This document shows, one piece after another, positions 25,319-33,394 of a DNA stretch of 44,052 bases. The notes beneath the pieces are model-generated. The model was not told the origin of the DNA and searched no databases. It saw nothing but the letters and a program-made list of their open reading frames with translations. Source of the stretch: Kurthia gibsonii (lineage in GTDB: Bacteria > Bacillota > Bacilli > Bacillales_A > Planococcaceae); the NCBI RefSeq assembly GCF_006539985.1, contig NZ_BJOB01000020.1, positions 1 through 44,052 of the forward strand, given 5' to 3'. Position numbers and translations under genes: made by a program. Numbering within the stretch: position 1 is the stretch's first letter; every line of letters begins with the position of its first letter.

Positions 25319-25945
25319 TTATAATTTTTCATGATCATCTTTTTGAAGTGAACGTAAATGCTCTTCCATTTTACGATTATTTCGTTTCTCTACATACTTT
25401 CCACCAACCCACATTAGGACAATGATGAGAACAACGACGACTGATTTCCAAGGTTTTGTAATTAGGGATTGTAAGTCAGCTCCAATCCAACTAATAACTA
25501 AAATCATAATGAATTTTGCACACATAATCGTAATAAGATAACTTTTTTTCTTTAAATTTGAAAGTCCTGCTACCACATTGACGATGGCAGAAGGTGTAAA
25601 TGGAAAACAAAGTAAAATGAATAGTGGCATGAACCCTTGAATTTCTACCCACTGAATTAATTTTTTCACACCTGTTCGGTCCGTAACAAAACGAAAATAT
25701 TGACTGTGACCAAATTTACGAATTAATAAAAAGACGCAGTAAGAGCCCAGTACGGCTCCTCCCCATGAAAATAAAAACCCTAACCACAAACCATAAGCAG
25801 TAGCATTTGCAACAACGAATGCAGCTAATGGCAAGAATGGTAAAAATGCTTCTATAAATGGTAATAAAATTGCACCGAATGTTCCAATAACGCGATGTTG
25901 TTCAGCTAATTGCTGAAATTGATCAATGCTCAACCAATCTGGCAC
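25319..25945 (-). CDS. yhjE: TVP38/TMEM64 family membrane protein (YhjE-like)
   Basis: A DedA/VTT-fold membrane protein, about 208 aa, with five to six helices. Family features are the re-entrant segments around FIEAFLPFLPLAAFV and FPFTPSAIVNVVAGLS and the motif FSWGGAVLGSY. Members are proposed phospholipid scramblases or transporters. GTG at 25945 is chosen because AGAGGGGGT lies seven bases before it; the TTG at 25972 lies upstream of that site. The neighbouring addBA and the family match suggest an equivalent of B. subtilis YhjE, which also lies close to addB. Confidence 0.8.
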   Translation of the reverse strand: MPDWLSIDQFQQLAEQHRVIGTFGAILLPFIEAFLPFLPLAAFVVANATAYGLWLGFLFSWGGAVLGSYCVFLLIRKFGHSQYFRFVTDRTGVKKLIQWVEIQGFMPLFILLCFPFTPSAIVNVVAGLSNLKKKSYLITIMCAKFIMILVISWIGADLQSLITKPWKSVVVVLIIVLMWVGGKYVEKRNNRKMEEHLRSLQKDDHEKL

Positions 25946-26029
25946 AGTTGTTACCCCCTCTAAAACATACAACTCATTACTTAGTATACGATGTAACTAA
26001 GTAGAAAGTTTCTGACAAGTTATTGTTAA

Positions 26030-26066
26030 TAAAATAAGGTGAAACGCATAAATTAGCGCTTCACCT
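26030..26066 (-). terminator. Intrinsic terminator of the MinJ-like gene
   Basis: Minus-strand stem AGGTGAAGCGC / GCGTTTCACCT (one wobble) followed by TATTTTATT, close to the stop codon at 26074. Confidence 0.82.
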
Positions 26067-26073
26067 CATACGT

Positions 26074-27243
26074 TTACTGTACGAGTAGTAAACCAATACG
26101 GAAATGATCGTGATGGAACACGATATGTTGACGTAGTCGAACTTCTCCGTCTGTATCTAATACTTCAATTTTACATTGCGCTGCATTTTGTTGAAGTGCA
26201 CGATATAACTCTTCTTCTGAATGCACAGACTCCCCGTTCACTTTACGAATCGTTTCGCCAATTTGTAACCCCATCGCCTCAGCAGGTGAATTCGGTAAAA
26301 TAGCAGCAATGACAACTCCTTCATTTTGTGGTGTCACTGCAAACTTACCTTTTCGTTCACTTAACCCGTAAATAACTGAAATGAGGATACGCCCAATGAT
26401 TGCTACAAGAACACTTGCTAATCCTAAAATTGGATAGAAATAGGAGATAACCCCTTCAACGAACACTAAAGCTCCTAGTAAAACGATTGTACGCCCCATT
26501 TGTGGATAGAAGTACATCGGTAACATCTTACGTGCACGCTGTTGAAAACCGATGACGATGGGAAATAGAATAAACCCATATGTTTCACCGCCTAATGAAA
26601 AGACAGGCCAGTAGGACACAAAGCTTGTGATTGTATCTCCTGGAATGACAAGGAAAACTGGAAGAATCCACAATCTTTTTGAAAGGAATGTAACGGCCTT
26701 TAAGCCGCGAGCAGTTCGTTGTAATCGTGGTGAAGCCAAGTCTGCCCCGTACTTTTGCACAAGCATACCTTCAGCAATTAGTAGAATCCCTATTAATAAA
26801 GGGATACTTGAGAGCATACTTAACTTTAAATCACTTGCATTGATTGTAAAACCAAATAATGTGAAGCCCCAGTTTTGTGTAAATGTTACCCATAGAACTA
26901 AGAATGCCATTCCGAATGGATATACGACAGATGCTAGTTGATAATAAAAGCTCACGACGAAAAGAATCGATAACACGGTTACTAGCATGATATATTCCAT
27001 CGGTAAGACAATCCCAATTAGTAAACTAAGTAGGGATACACAGAAAGCCGCAAGCCAGCCTTCACGTAATAAACGAATCGTTTCAGATAGTCCCCAATGA
27101 ATTCTAATTTTAAAAGATTGACGTTCACGAATGACACGACGATAACCTAATAAAACAGTGAAGATAATTGTTATATAAAGTAAGGGGTTCATAAATAGAC
27201 GTAAAACGCCTTTTAATAATTCGACAATAATGTCCCAAAACAC
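26074..27243 (-). CDS. minJ: MinJ-like PDZ-domain membrane protein
   Basis: About seven or eight membrane helices (residues 15-300) are followed by a cytoplasmic PDZ domain with VIAAILPNSPAEAMGLQIGETIRKVNG. This layout matches B. subtilis MinJ (YvjD), which links DivIVA to MinCD and so positions the division site and supports swarming. In B. subtilis the gene lies near ftsEX, as here. The GTG at 27243 is preferred over the GTG at 27255, because GAGGTGG then has normal spacing. The gene stands alone between two terminators. Orthology is likely from topology and synteny, while function is inferred. Confidence 0.8.
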   Translation of the reverse strand: MFWDIIVELLKGVLRLFMNPLLYITIIFTVLLGYRRVIRERQSFKIRIHWGLSETIRLLREGWLAAFCVSLLSLLIGIVLPMEYIMLVTVLSILFVVSFYYQLASVVYPFGMAFLVLWVTFTQNWGFTLFGFTINASDLKLSMLSSIPLLIGILLIAEGMLVQKYGADLASPRLQRTARGLKAVTFLSKRLWILPVFLVIPGDTITSFVSYWPVFSLGGETYGFILFPIVIGFQQRARKMLPMYFYPQMGRTIVLLGALVFVEGVISYFYPILGLASVLVAIIGRILISVIYGLSERKGKFAVTPQNEGVVIAAILPNSPAEAMGLQIGETIRKVNGESVHSEEELYRALQQNAAQCKIEVLDTDGEVRLRQHIVFHHDHFRIGLLLVQ

Positions 27244-27400
27244 AGTTGTTCCCACCTCTAAAAGATTTATTTATACCCCATTATATTAAGAAATGGTAGC
27301 TTATCATAATTGTACCAAAAGGCTGTTTTAATGAGTAGCATATTCTATTACATATCGACTATTTTTACCCTTTTCATACAAAGTAAAAACAAGAGCTAAC

Positions 27401-27437
27401 ATAAAATAAGACTTCAGCAAGCGTTTGCTAAAGTCTT
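27401..27437 (-). terminator. Intrinsic terminator of the ResA-like gene
   Basis: Minus-strand stem AAGACTTTAGCAA / TTGCTGAAGTCTT with a four-base loop, followed by ATTTTATG. It lies 13 bases after the stop codon. Confidence 0.85.
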
Positions 27438-27450
27438 AAAAGGTATTGAA

Positions 27451-28020
27451 TTAATCTAATGACTTTACAACATCAGCAAGCTGCTGTTCATTCACTAAAT
27501 TTAATTTTTGTTGAATAACTCCCTTTGTATTCACAAAGAATGATGTAGGGAAGTTTAGCACATCGTATTTTTTAATAATTTCACCACGTGGGTCAATCAC
27601 AACAGGATACGTCATATTATATTTGTCAATAAACTTCTCGACATCTGTACTCTTACGTTCAGTACTCATCGCATTGACAGATAAAATGACAAAATTCTCA
27701 TCTTTCGCATGTTCATTATAGTATGTAACCATGTGCGGCGTTTCAGCTTTACAAGGTGGACACCATGTCGCCCAGAAATTAATCATAACTTTCTTCCCTT
27801 TAAAATCCGATAACGAAACTTCTTCACCTTCTAATGTTCGAAGCGTAAAATCAGGTGCTTTTTGCCCGATTGCAATACCAGGAATATCTTCTGGTTTTTT
27901 CCCGTCAACGACTGTTGTTTTTTGTTCTTTTGGTTCTGTATTTTTTTGAATAATTGTTGTAACCGCAATGCCAATTAGCGCAATTACTAAAACAAAACTA
28001 GCAATTCTTTGCCACTTCAC
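27451..28020 (-). CDS. ResA/TlpA-like membrane-anchored thiol-disulfide oxidoreductase
   Basis: An N-terminal membrane anchor (residues 7-24) is followed by an extracytoplasmic thioredoxin domain (about 50-189). The active site is FWATWCPPCKAE, and the cis-proline region is NFPTSFFV. Such proteins reduce disulfides outside the membrane, for example in cytochrome c maturation (ResA) or spore cortex formation (StoA). The CPPC site and size fit either, and no ccm/res genes are nearby to decide. The GTG start overlaps the stop codon of the upstream membrane gene (GTGA), so the two are translationally coupled and may form an electron-transfer pair. Confidence 0.86.
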   Translation of the reverse strand: MKWQRIASFVLVIALIGIAVTTIIQKNTEPKEQKTTVVDGKKPEDIPGIAIGQKAPDFTLRTLEGEEVSLSDFKGKKVMINFWATWCPPCKAETPHMVTYYNEHAKDENFVILSVNAMSTERKSTDVEKFIDKYNMTYPVVIDPRGEIIKKYDVLNFPTSFFVNTKGVIQQKLNLVNEQQLADVVKSLD

Positions 28021-28646
28021 GAAAGTTCGCTCCTTTTCATTTTAAACTGATACCATACTGTATAGACAATAAATGTTAGGATCATCCATAGTTTAGGTTG
28101 TTGAAAACCGAGTGGTTCAACTAATAGTGTAAACAATAAATAAATAAGTGTCATACGTAACGCAAAACGATCTATGTATTCGAATGTATGCCCCCATAAT
28201 ATTAAAATAAAAATAGCTAAATTAAAAACAATCATTAAAATTGTTAACCACAACACACCATCATTTAAAAGTGCGTATAAAAACTGCGAGTTACTATACA
28301 TACTAAGCCAATAGAAACTCTGTTGTTGAATCGTATCTTTTTCGCTTTTCACCCGTAAGACACTATAGATGAACAAAATGATCGCTGCCAACGCAATACC
28401 AAATGTTCCACCATCAAAATAAATAATCGAAAGTGGGTAATTCATAACTTCTTGCCAATTCGTTAAAACATAACTAAATTTCCAAACTAATATAAAGAGA
28501 ACGAAATAATTTAAAAATGAATCAATCCATTTTCTACGTTTTAAAATAAAGAGAAAAAGAATCGTTATACTCATTGCGCCTAAAACGGCGAGCGATGTTG
28601 CAGGTAATGATAGATTGAATATGGTGTACCACATATTATTTTGCAT
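28017..28646 (-). CDS. Multi-pass membrane protein of unknown function, coupled to the ResA-like gene
   Basis: A 209-aa protein with about seven hydrophobic helices. The ATG at 28646 has AGGAGG seven bases upstream; an upstream in-frame extension to 28748 runs through a terminator and has no ribosome binding site. No cysteine pair of the CcdA type is seen, so it is not an obvious thiol reductant transporter. A segment YPLSIIYFDGGTFG is loosely like prolipoprotein diacylglyceryl transferase relatives, but key residues are not evident. Its stop overlaps the thioredoxin start, which suggests a shared pathway. Confidence 0.68.
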   Translation of the reverse strand: MQNNMWYTIFNLSLPATSLAVLGAMSITILFLFILKRRKWIDSFLNYFVLFILVWKFSYVLTNWQEVMNYPLSIIYFDGGTFGIALAAIILFIYSVLRVKSEKDTIQQQSFYWLSMYSNSQFLYALLNDGVLWLTILMIVFNLAIFILILWGHTFEYIDRFALRMTLIYLLFTLLVEPLGFQQPKLWMILTFIVYTVWYQFKMKRSELS

Positions 28647-28698
28647 GGACATCCTCCTATACCCATTACGGTATAATATTCTTATATGAAATACAACT

Positions 28699-28744
28699 AA
28701 AAAAGCCGAGTCTGAAGTGATTTTCTCTCTCTTCAAACTCGGCT
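28699..28744 (-). terminator. Intrinsic terminator of the ftsE-ftsX-M23 operon
   Basis: Minus-strand stem GCCGAGTTTGAAG / CTTCAGACTCGGC (one mismatch) with a 13-base loop, followed by TTTTTTAG. It separates this operon from the downstream pair of genes. Confidence 0.87.
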
Positions 28745-28773
28745 TCAATTCAATTCTCTCCTCTTGAATTGAA

Positions 28774-30087
28774 TTATAGTGAAATATATTGCAGTGGGTT
28801 TACAGCACCCGTTGCTTGATTCACCCAAGAACCAATATGAATTTCAAAGTGAACATGAGGTCCTGTTGAACGTCCTGTTGAACCAATGTAACCAATGACT
28901 TCACCTTTTTTAACTGTTTTACCAACTGATGTACTAAAACGACTCATATGTGCATAAAGTGATGTGTATGTTTGACCATTAATATTATGTGTAATCATCA
29001 CGACATTACCATATGTAGATAGTGGACTTGCTCGGAATACAACACCGTCTGCTGCTGCTACAATTGGTGTCCCTTCACTATTCGCAATATCAATACCATA
29101 GTGATATTCTGCTCCTGCACCAATGTCACGTCCTGCAAAACCTGAAGTGAATCGACCTTGCGCTGGTTTCATCCAAGTACCCGATGAAGCTGTTGGTACA
29201 GATCCTACGCTTGCACTTGATGAAGAGTTACTTGAACTTGAATTGGATGTTGTTGAAATCGCTGCACTAGCTTTTTTCGCTGCTGCTGCCTCAGCCATTT
29301 TACGTGCTTTTTCAGCTGCTTTACGCTGCTCTGCTTCGATTTTCTTTTGTACTTTCGAGCTGACACTTGCAACTTCTGAATAATGATTTTCTAATCCTTT
29401 ACGCTCTTTATTCAGTTTTGCTTGTTTACGTTCCATCTGTGCTAAAGCTGATTTTTTCTTATCTTGTTGTTTTTTCAAGTTTGCTTTTAATTCTTCTAAC
29501 TCTTTTTTACGATCTTCTTGTTCAGCAAGTTTTTCTTTTACTTGATTTTGTTGTTCTTCTACTTTTGCCTGGTCAGCTTTTTGTTCTTCTACAATACGTT
29601 CATCCGCATTGACAATTTCATTTACTGCTGAGACACGGTCGATAAAATCAGAAAAGCTATTAGAACCTAAAAGAACATCGATATAGCCAACTTGTCCACC
29701 TGTTTCTTGCATTGCGCGTGCACGTTCTTTTAAGATTTCATTACGCTCATCAATTTTCTTTTGAAGTGCTTCAATTGATTTTTGTAATTTTTCAATCTCG
29801 TACTTTGTCTGTGCAATCTTTTGCTCTACACCTTCGATTTTGTTATCTGTCTCTTGAATTTTCACTGTGATTTTCGAAACTTCTTTTGCAGACTTCTCAA
29901 TTTCAGCTTGGGCTTTTGCAATTTTTTCTTTTTTAGCTTGAAGTTCTTTGCTGATTTTACTTTTCTTTTGATCCAACGCATTTTTCTCTTTTTTCAAATC
30001 ACTAACAGATTCAGCACTCGCGCTCATAGTAGGTACTAAGAGCGTCGTTGCAAGTGCTGCTGCGATTACTTTATTTTTTTGTAACAC
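28774..30087 (-). CDS. Secreted M23 peptidase with coiled coil (FtsEX-linked wall hydrolase)
   Basis: A signal peptide ending ASA (about residue 25) is followed by a long coiled coil (about 27-255), a Ser/Ala linker, and a C-terminal LytM/M23 domain. The zinc-binding residues are present in HYGIDIA (H, D) and HVHFE, so it should cut peptidoglycan cross-bridges rather than act as an EnvC-like inactive activator. The layout (coiled coil plus hydrolase, directly behind ftsX) parallels PcsB of streptococci and CwlO of B. subtilis, which FtsEX controls by conformational change. The gene begins 12 bases after ftsX with no terminator between. Confidence 0.88.
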   Translation of the reverse strand: MLQKNKVIAAALATTLLVPTMSASAESVSDLKKEKNALDQKKSKISKELQAKKEKIAKAQAEIEKSAKEVSKITVKIQETDNKIEGVEQKIAQTKYEIEKLQKSIEALQKKIDERNEILKERARAMQETGGQVGYIDVLLGSNSFSDFIDRVSAVNEIVNADERIVEEQKADQAKVEEQQNQVKEKLAEQEDRKKELEELKANLKKQQDKKKSALAQMERKQAKLNKERKGLENHYSEVASVSSKVQKKIEAEQRKAAEKARKMAEAAAAKKASAAISTTSNSSSSNSSSSASVGSVPTASSGTWMKPAQGRFTSGFAGRDIGAGAEYHYGIDIANSEGTPIVAAADGVVFRASPLSTYGNVVMITHNINGQTYTSLYAHMSRFSTSVGKTVKKGEVIGYIGSTGRSTGPHVHFEIHIGSWVNQATGAVNPLQYISL

Positions 30088-30099
30088 AACAAAATCCTC

Positions 30100-30984
30100 C
30101 TATACTTTTAAAAACTTTCGAACAGACATAAAACTGCCGACTACACCGATTAATACACCCATGACAAGTAGAATGATATCAACTTCCAAAATGAACGGCA
30201 TGACATCTAAAATTTGAACAACACTGCTTTCAAGTTTTGGCGCAAGCGAACTATGCACAATGCTATAAAGCGTTGTGACACCGATAATTGGCAGAATTGA
30301 ACCGATTGCTCCTAACCACATACCTTCTAAAATAAATGGCACACGAACAAATGAATTCGTTGCTCCAACCAATTTCATAATTTCGATTTCGCGACGACGT
30401 GCTGTAATCGTAATTTTAATTGTATTAGAAATTAAGAATGTCGCTGTTAATAACAACGCAATAATTAATACAATGCCTACTTTTTGACTAATATTTAATA
30501 CATTAAATAATTTTTCAATTTTATCTTTACCATACTTCACTGTGTCGACAGCTGGATTTTTCTCAATCTCTTTTGCGACTTTTTCTGTTTGTTCAGGATC
30601 ATCTGCCTTCACATACAGTACATTATGAAGTGGATTTTCTTGTTTAAATAGTGAAACATCATTACCAAAATCTTTGACTAATTTATCAAGCTCTTGTTTC
30701 TTCGACGAATACTTTACAGATTCTACACCTGGCATTTTTTCTACCTGTTGCTGTAATTCTGCTTCTGATGTTTCGTTTGCACTTAAATCAATTAATACTT
30801 TAATTTCAACATCATTCTTAATATCTGTAGACATCTTATTCAAGTTCATCATGATTGTTAAAAATACACCAACTAATAGTAGTGTTACTGTTACAGCACT
30901 AATCGATGCAAAACTCATCCAACGATTTCGTGCCATCGAGATGAAACTCTCTTTAAAATGACGCTTCATTGTATTAAAATTCAT
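30100..30984 (-). CDS. ftsX: Cell-division ABC transporter permease FtsX
   Basis: The permease-like partner of FtsE, 294 aa. It has a cytoplasmic N-terminus (MKRHFKESFISMARNRWMS), a first helix at about 25-47, a large extracellular domain (about 50-170), and three C-terminal helices with ISNTIKITITARRREIEIMKLVGAT shortened here to RRREIEIMKLVGAT. FtsX transmits ATP-driven changes in FtsE to a wall hydrolase outside the cell. ATG at 30984 overlaps the ftsE stop by 11 bases (translational coupling). The longer frame reaching 31032 has no ribosome binding site. Confidence 0.93.
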   Translation of the reverse strand: MNFNTMKRHFKESFISMARNRWMSFASISAVTVTLLLVGVFLTIMMNLNKMSTDIKNDVEIKVLIDLSANETSEAELQQQVEKMPGVESVKYSSKKQELDKLVKDFGNDVSLFKQENPLHNVLYVKADDPEQTEKVAKEIEKNPAVDTVKYGKDKIEKLFNVLNISQKVGIVLIIALLLTATFLISNTIKITITARRREIEIMKLVGATNSFVRVPFILEGMWLGAIGSILPIIGVTTLYSIVHSSLAPKLESSVVQILDVMPFILEVDIILLVMGVLIGVVGSFMSVRKFLKV

Positions 30985-31660
30985 AACCGTAGTCACCCCC
31001 ACGTTCATCTCGAACAATTTGTCCGTTTTCAATGGCGATTACTCGTTTACGCATTGTATTTACAATATCTTTGTTATGTGTAGCCATAATAATCGTTGTT
31101 CCTCTAGCATTAATCTCATCAAATAAACGCATAATTTCCCATGATGTTTCAGGATCTAAGTTACCTGTCGGCTCATCTGCAATCACGACTTTAGGTGAAT
31201 TAACGATAGAACGTGCTATTGCCACACGTTGTTGTTCACCACCTGATAATTCATCCGGGAACATTTTTACTTTTTTCGTTAAACCAACTAATTTTAAAAC
31301 ATCCATTACACGTTTTTTTATTTCTTCTGGATCTTTTTCAATTACTTCTAAAGCAAATGCAATATTTTCATATACATTTTTACGAGGTAATAATTTAAAA
31401 TCTTGGAAAACAACACCCATATTACGACGCAAAAACGGAATTTCTCTATCTTTTAAAGTTGTAAGGTCTGTTCCGTTTACTTTGATTTCACCTGAAGTTG
31501 CTTTTTCTTCTCGATACATCATTTTGATGAATGTCGACTTACCAGCACCACTCGGTCCAACAATATAAACAAACTCACCTTGCTTAATTTGTATGTTCAG
31601 TCCCTTAACAGCTACTACACTATTCGGGTACTTCTTTACAACATTTTTCATTTCGATCAT
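30974..31660 (-). CDS. ftsE: Cell-division ATP-binding protein FtsE
   Basis: An ABC ATPase of 228 aa: Walker A GPSGAGKSTFIK, Q-loop VFQDFKLLPRKNVYEN, signature LSGGEQQRVAIARS, Walker B VVIADEPTGNLDP and switch MATHNKD. Together with FtsX it powers regulated wall hydrolysis during growth and division. ATG at 31660 follows AGGTGG and gives the family's normal N-terminus MIEMKNVVKKYPN. It is first gene of ftsE-ftsX-M23. Confidence 0.95.
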   Translation of the reverse strand: MIEMKNVVKKYPNSVVAVKGLNIQIKQGEFVYIVGPSGAGKSTFIKMMYREEKATSGEIKVNGTDLTTLKDREIPFLRRNMGVVFQDFKLLPRKNVYENIAFALEVIEKDPEEIKKRVMDVLKLVGLTKKVKMFPDELSGGEQQRVAIARSIVNSPKVVIADEPTGNLDPETSWEIMRLFDEINARGTTIIMATHNKDIVNTMRKRVIAIENGQIVRDERGGDYGYEF

Positions 31661-32051
31661 GTTCGTACCACCTATTATTATAAATTGTAGTTCGTTTCTC
31701 TTTGTGACTACTGAATTTGAGCACATAGGTATCTAAGAACTCAACTGCACTTCAATAGTATATCATCTAAAAATCATTTCTCCATTACAGTTCCATTTCA
31801 ATTTGCTCCTCGCTTGTAACACTTCGTCGAATTTCATCCATTCTACAGAAAAACAGGCTTTTTTTCACATAACTAATAGTATCTATTTTACTAAAATAAC
31901 AGGGAATAAGTTACAAAAAAATAGATTTTATACGTTTTTTGCATTCTTTTTTTCAAAGAACAGACATTTTTTGTTTTTTTATCACAAATCGATTCAATAT
32001 ATAATAAGTTACCACAAAACACTTCTCTTCTATTTTTTAGCGTTCACAATG
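31661..32051. other. Non-coding leader region upstream of ftsE
   Basis: About 390 AT-rich bases between ftsE and the terminator of the yvlB transcript. It must carry the ftsE promoter. One candidate on the minus strand is an extended -10 TGATATACT near 31755-31763, without a strong -35. The plus-strand frame at 31803-32195 is rich in Phe and runs through a terminator, so I treat it as non-coding. No structured RNA is evident. Confidence 0.45.
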
Positions 32052-32089
32052 AAAAACTGGAACCGCACCACAGCGCGATTCCAGTTTTT
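32052..32089 (-). terminator. Intrinsic terminator downstream of yvlB
   Basis: AAAAACTGGAACCGC and GCGATTCCAGTTTTT pair with one wobble and have A/T tracts on both sides. It lies about 84 bases after the yvlB stop codon and could also stop plus-strand transcription. Confidence 0.82.
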
Positions 32090-32172
32090 ATGCTCATATG
32101 AGAAAATGTTTTACAGTTATGTCCTAGCTTTTTCGTATATCCGAAACAACACTTTGTTTCAGCATCATCTAT

Positions 32173-33336
32173 TTATACAGTATAACGAACAATGACAGAG
32201 CCTGTTTGTGTTTCGCCATCAATTGTTAATTGATGTGCGTCAGGTACAACTTTACGGAAACGAACAGACTTATTGAACATTTGATTATCTTCACGTAAGA
32301 ATTCAACATCTCCCAAAACAACATCCATCTTACCAAATGTAGAAGATAATTCACCGATTAAAGATACGCTTTCAGGAACATATAGCTCGATTGTCCCTGC
32401 TGCTGTATTGGCTTTAATGCGTTCTGTTTGTTGTGATTTCGATGTAACCACAACGTGTCCGTTTAGTGATTTCGCTTCAATCGAACGTAATGAACCGTCA
32501 ATATATACACGTCCATTCATCGTCTCTGCTTCAACTTCACGTCCTGCAACATCGCGAATATCAATGCTTCCATTCGCTGATTCAACATCTACTGAATCGA
32601 ATGTGACATCCGAAATATGAATCGAACCATTTTTCGTTTCTACATTGACTTGATCCGCATTAATGCTGTGTAATGTAAAGCCACCGTTGAATAGGTTGGC
32701 ACGAATACGACGATAATCGCCTTTTGGTACATACATGATGACATCTGTTTTCAACATTTTCGCTGTGTTATGAATGCGTAATGTTCCTGCATCGTTTCCA
32801 CAGTTAAACTGCTTTTTAATTTCTTCATTTGATAAATCTTTTTGAGCACCCACTCGGAATAACGGTGTAGCCGATACTTCTAAATAAGCCGAACCATCTA
32901 CAGAGTCACGAATAGTTAACTGCCCGTTTGGCATATCTACGCTAATATTATCAAACAATGTATTTTCAATCGGTTCAATCCAACTAAATTTGTTGTTTCC
33001 TGATGTCATCGAAGAGAAGTCAATATCGCGTACTTTATTGACTGCTGCACCAATAAAGTCCATGAATTTTGTACCGAATTCATTAAAATCACGCTTTATA
33101 TCATTAATAAACTCATCTTCTTTTTTCGATTTTTCATCTTCCTGTGTATGTTTATAGGTTTGTTCTTCTTTTAGTTGCTCTTGTTGATGTGTTGATTGTT
33201 TAACTTCTTCTTTTTTTGGTGCGTCTTCTGACTTTACACCTTTTTGATCCAACTTCTCTAGTAATGTAATTGCCTCTTGTGCGCTAATGGTGCCGTTTTC
33301 AACTAACTGTAAAATTCGCTTACGTTCATCTTGCAT
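32173..33336 (-). CDS. yvlB: DUF4097 beta-repeat protein with SHOCT-like N-terminus (YvlB-like)
   Basis: Residues 1-35 (MQDERKRILQLVENGTISAQEAITLLEKL) form a short helical SHOCT-like/YvlB N-terminal module. A charged linker follows, and from about 110 a DUF4097 beta-helix with repeated turns such as VNVETKNGSIHISDV, VDVESANGSIDIRDV and VEAETMNGRVYIDGS. There is no signal peptide. In Bacilli such proteins (YvlB, LiaG) are linked to cell-envelope stress responses. AAGGAGG precedes the ATG. The position 58 bases after uvrA matches the yvlB-uvrA neighbourhood in B. subtilis. Confidence 0.82.
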   Translation of the reverse strand: MQDERKRILQLVENGTISAQEAITLLEKLDQKGVKSEDAPKKEEVKQSTHQQEQLKEEQTYKHTQEDEKSKKEDEFINDIKRDFNEFGTKFMDFIGAAVNKVRDIDFSSMTSGNNKFSWIEPIENTLFDNISVDMPNGQLTIRDSVDGSAYLEVSATPLFRVGAQKDLSNEEIKKQFNCGNDAGTLRIHNTAKMLKTDVIMYVPKGDYRRIRANLFNGGFTLHSINADQVNVETKNGSIHISDVTFDSVDVESANGSIDIRDVAGREVEAETMNGRVYIDGSLRSIEAKSLNGHVVVTSKSQQTERIKANTAAGTIELYVPESVSLIGELSSTFGKMDVVLGDVEFLREDNQMFNKSVRFRKVVPDAHQLTIDGETQTGSVIVRYTV

Positions 33337-33394
33337 TGTTGTGGCCTCCTTGTGCTTTAATACTTACTAATACGTTTGAACCAGACAGAAGGTT

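Noticed and set aside
30984-31032. N-terminal extension of FtsX
   Set aside because: It overlaps ftsE further without a ribosome binding site; the ATG at 30984 gives the standard FtsX N-terminus and the usual ftsE-ftsX overlap.
31803-32195. 130-codon plus-strand frame upstream of ftsE
   Set aside because: It is AT-driven and Phe-rich, runs through a terminator hairpin and into the end of yvlB on the other strand, with no credible start signal.
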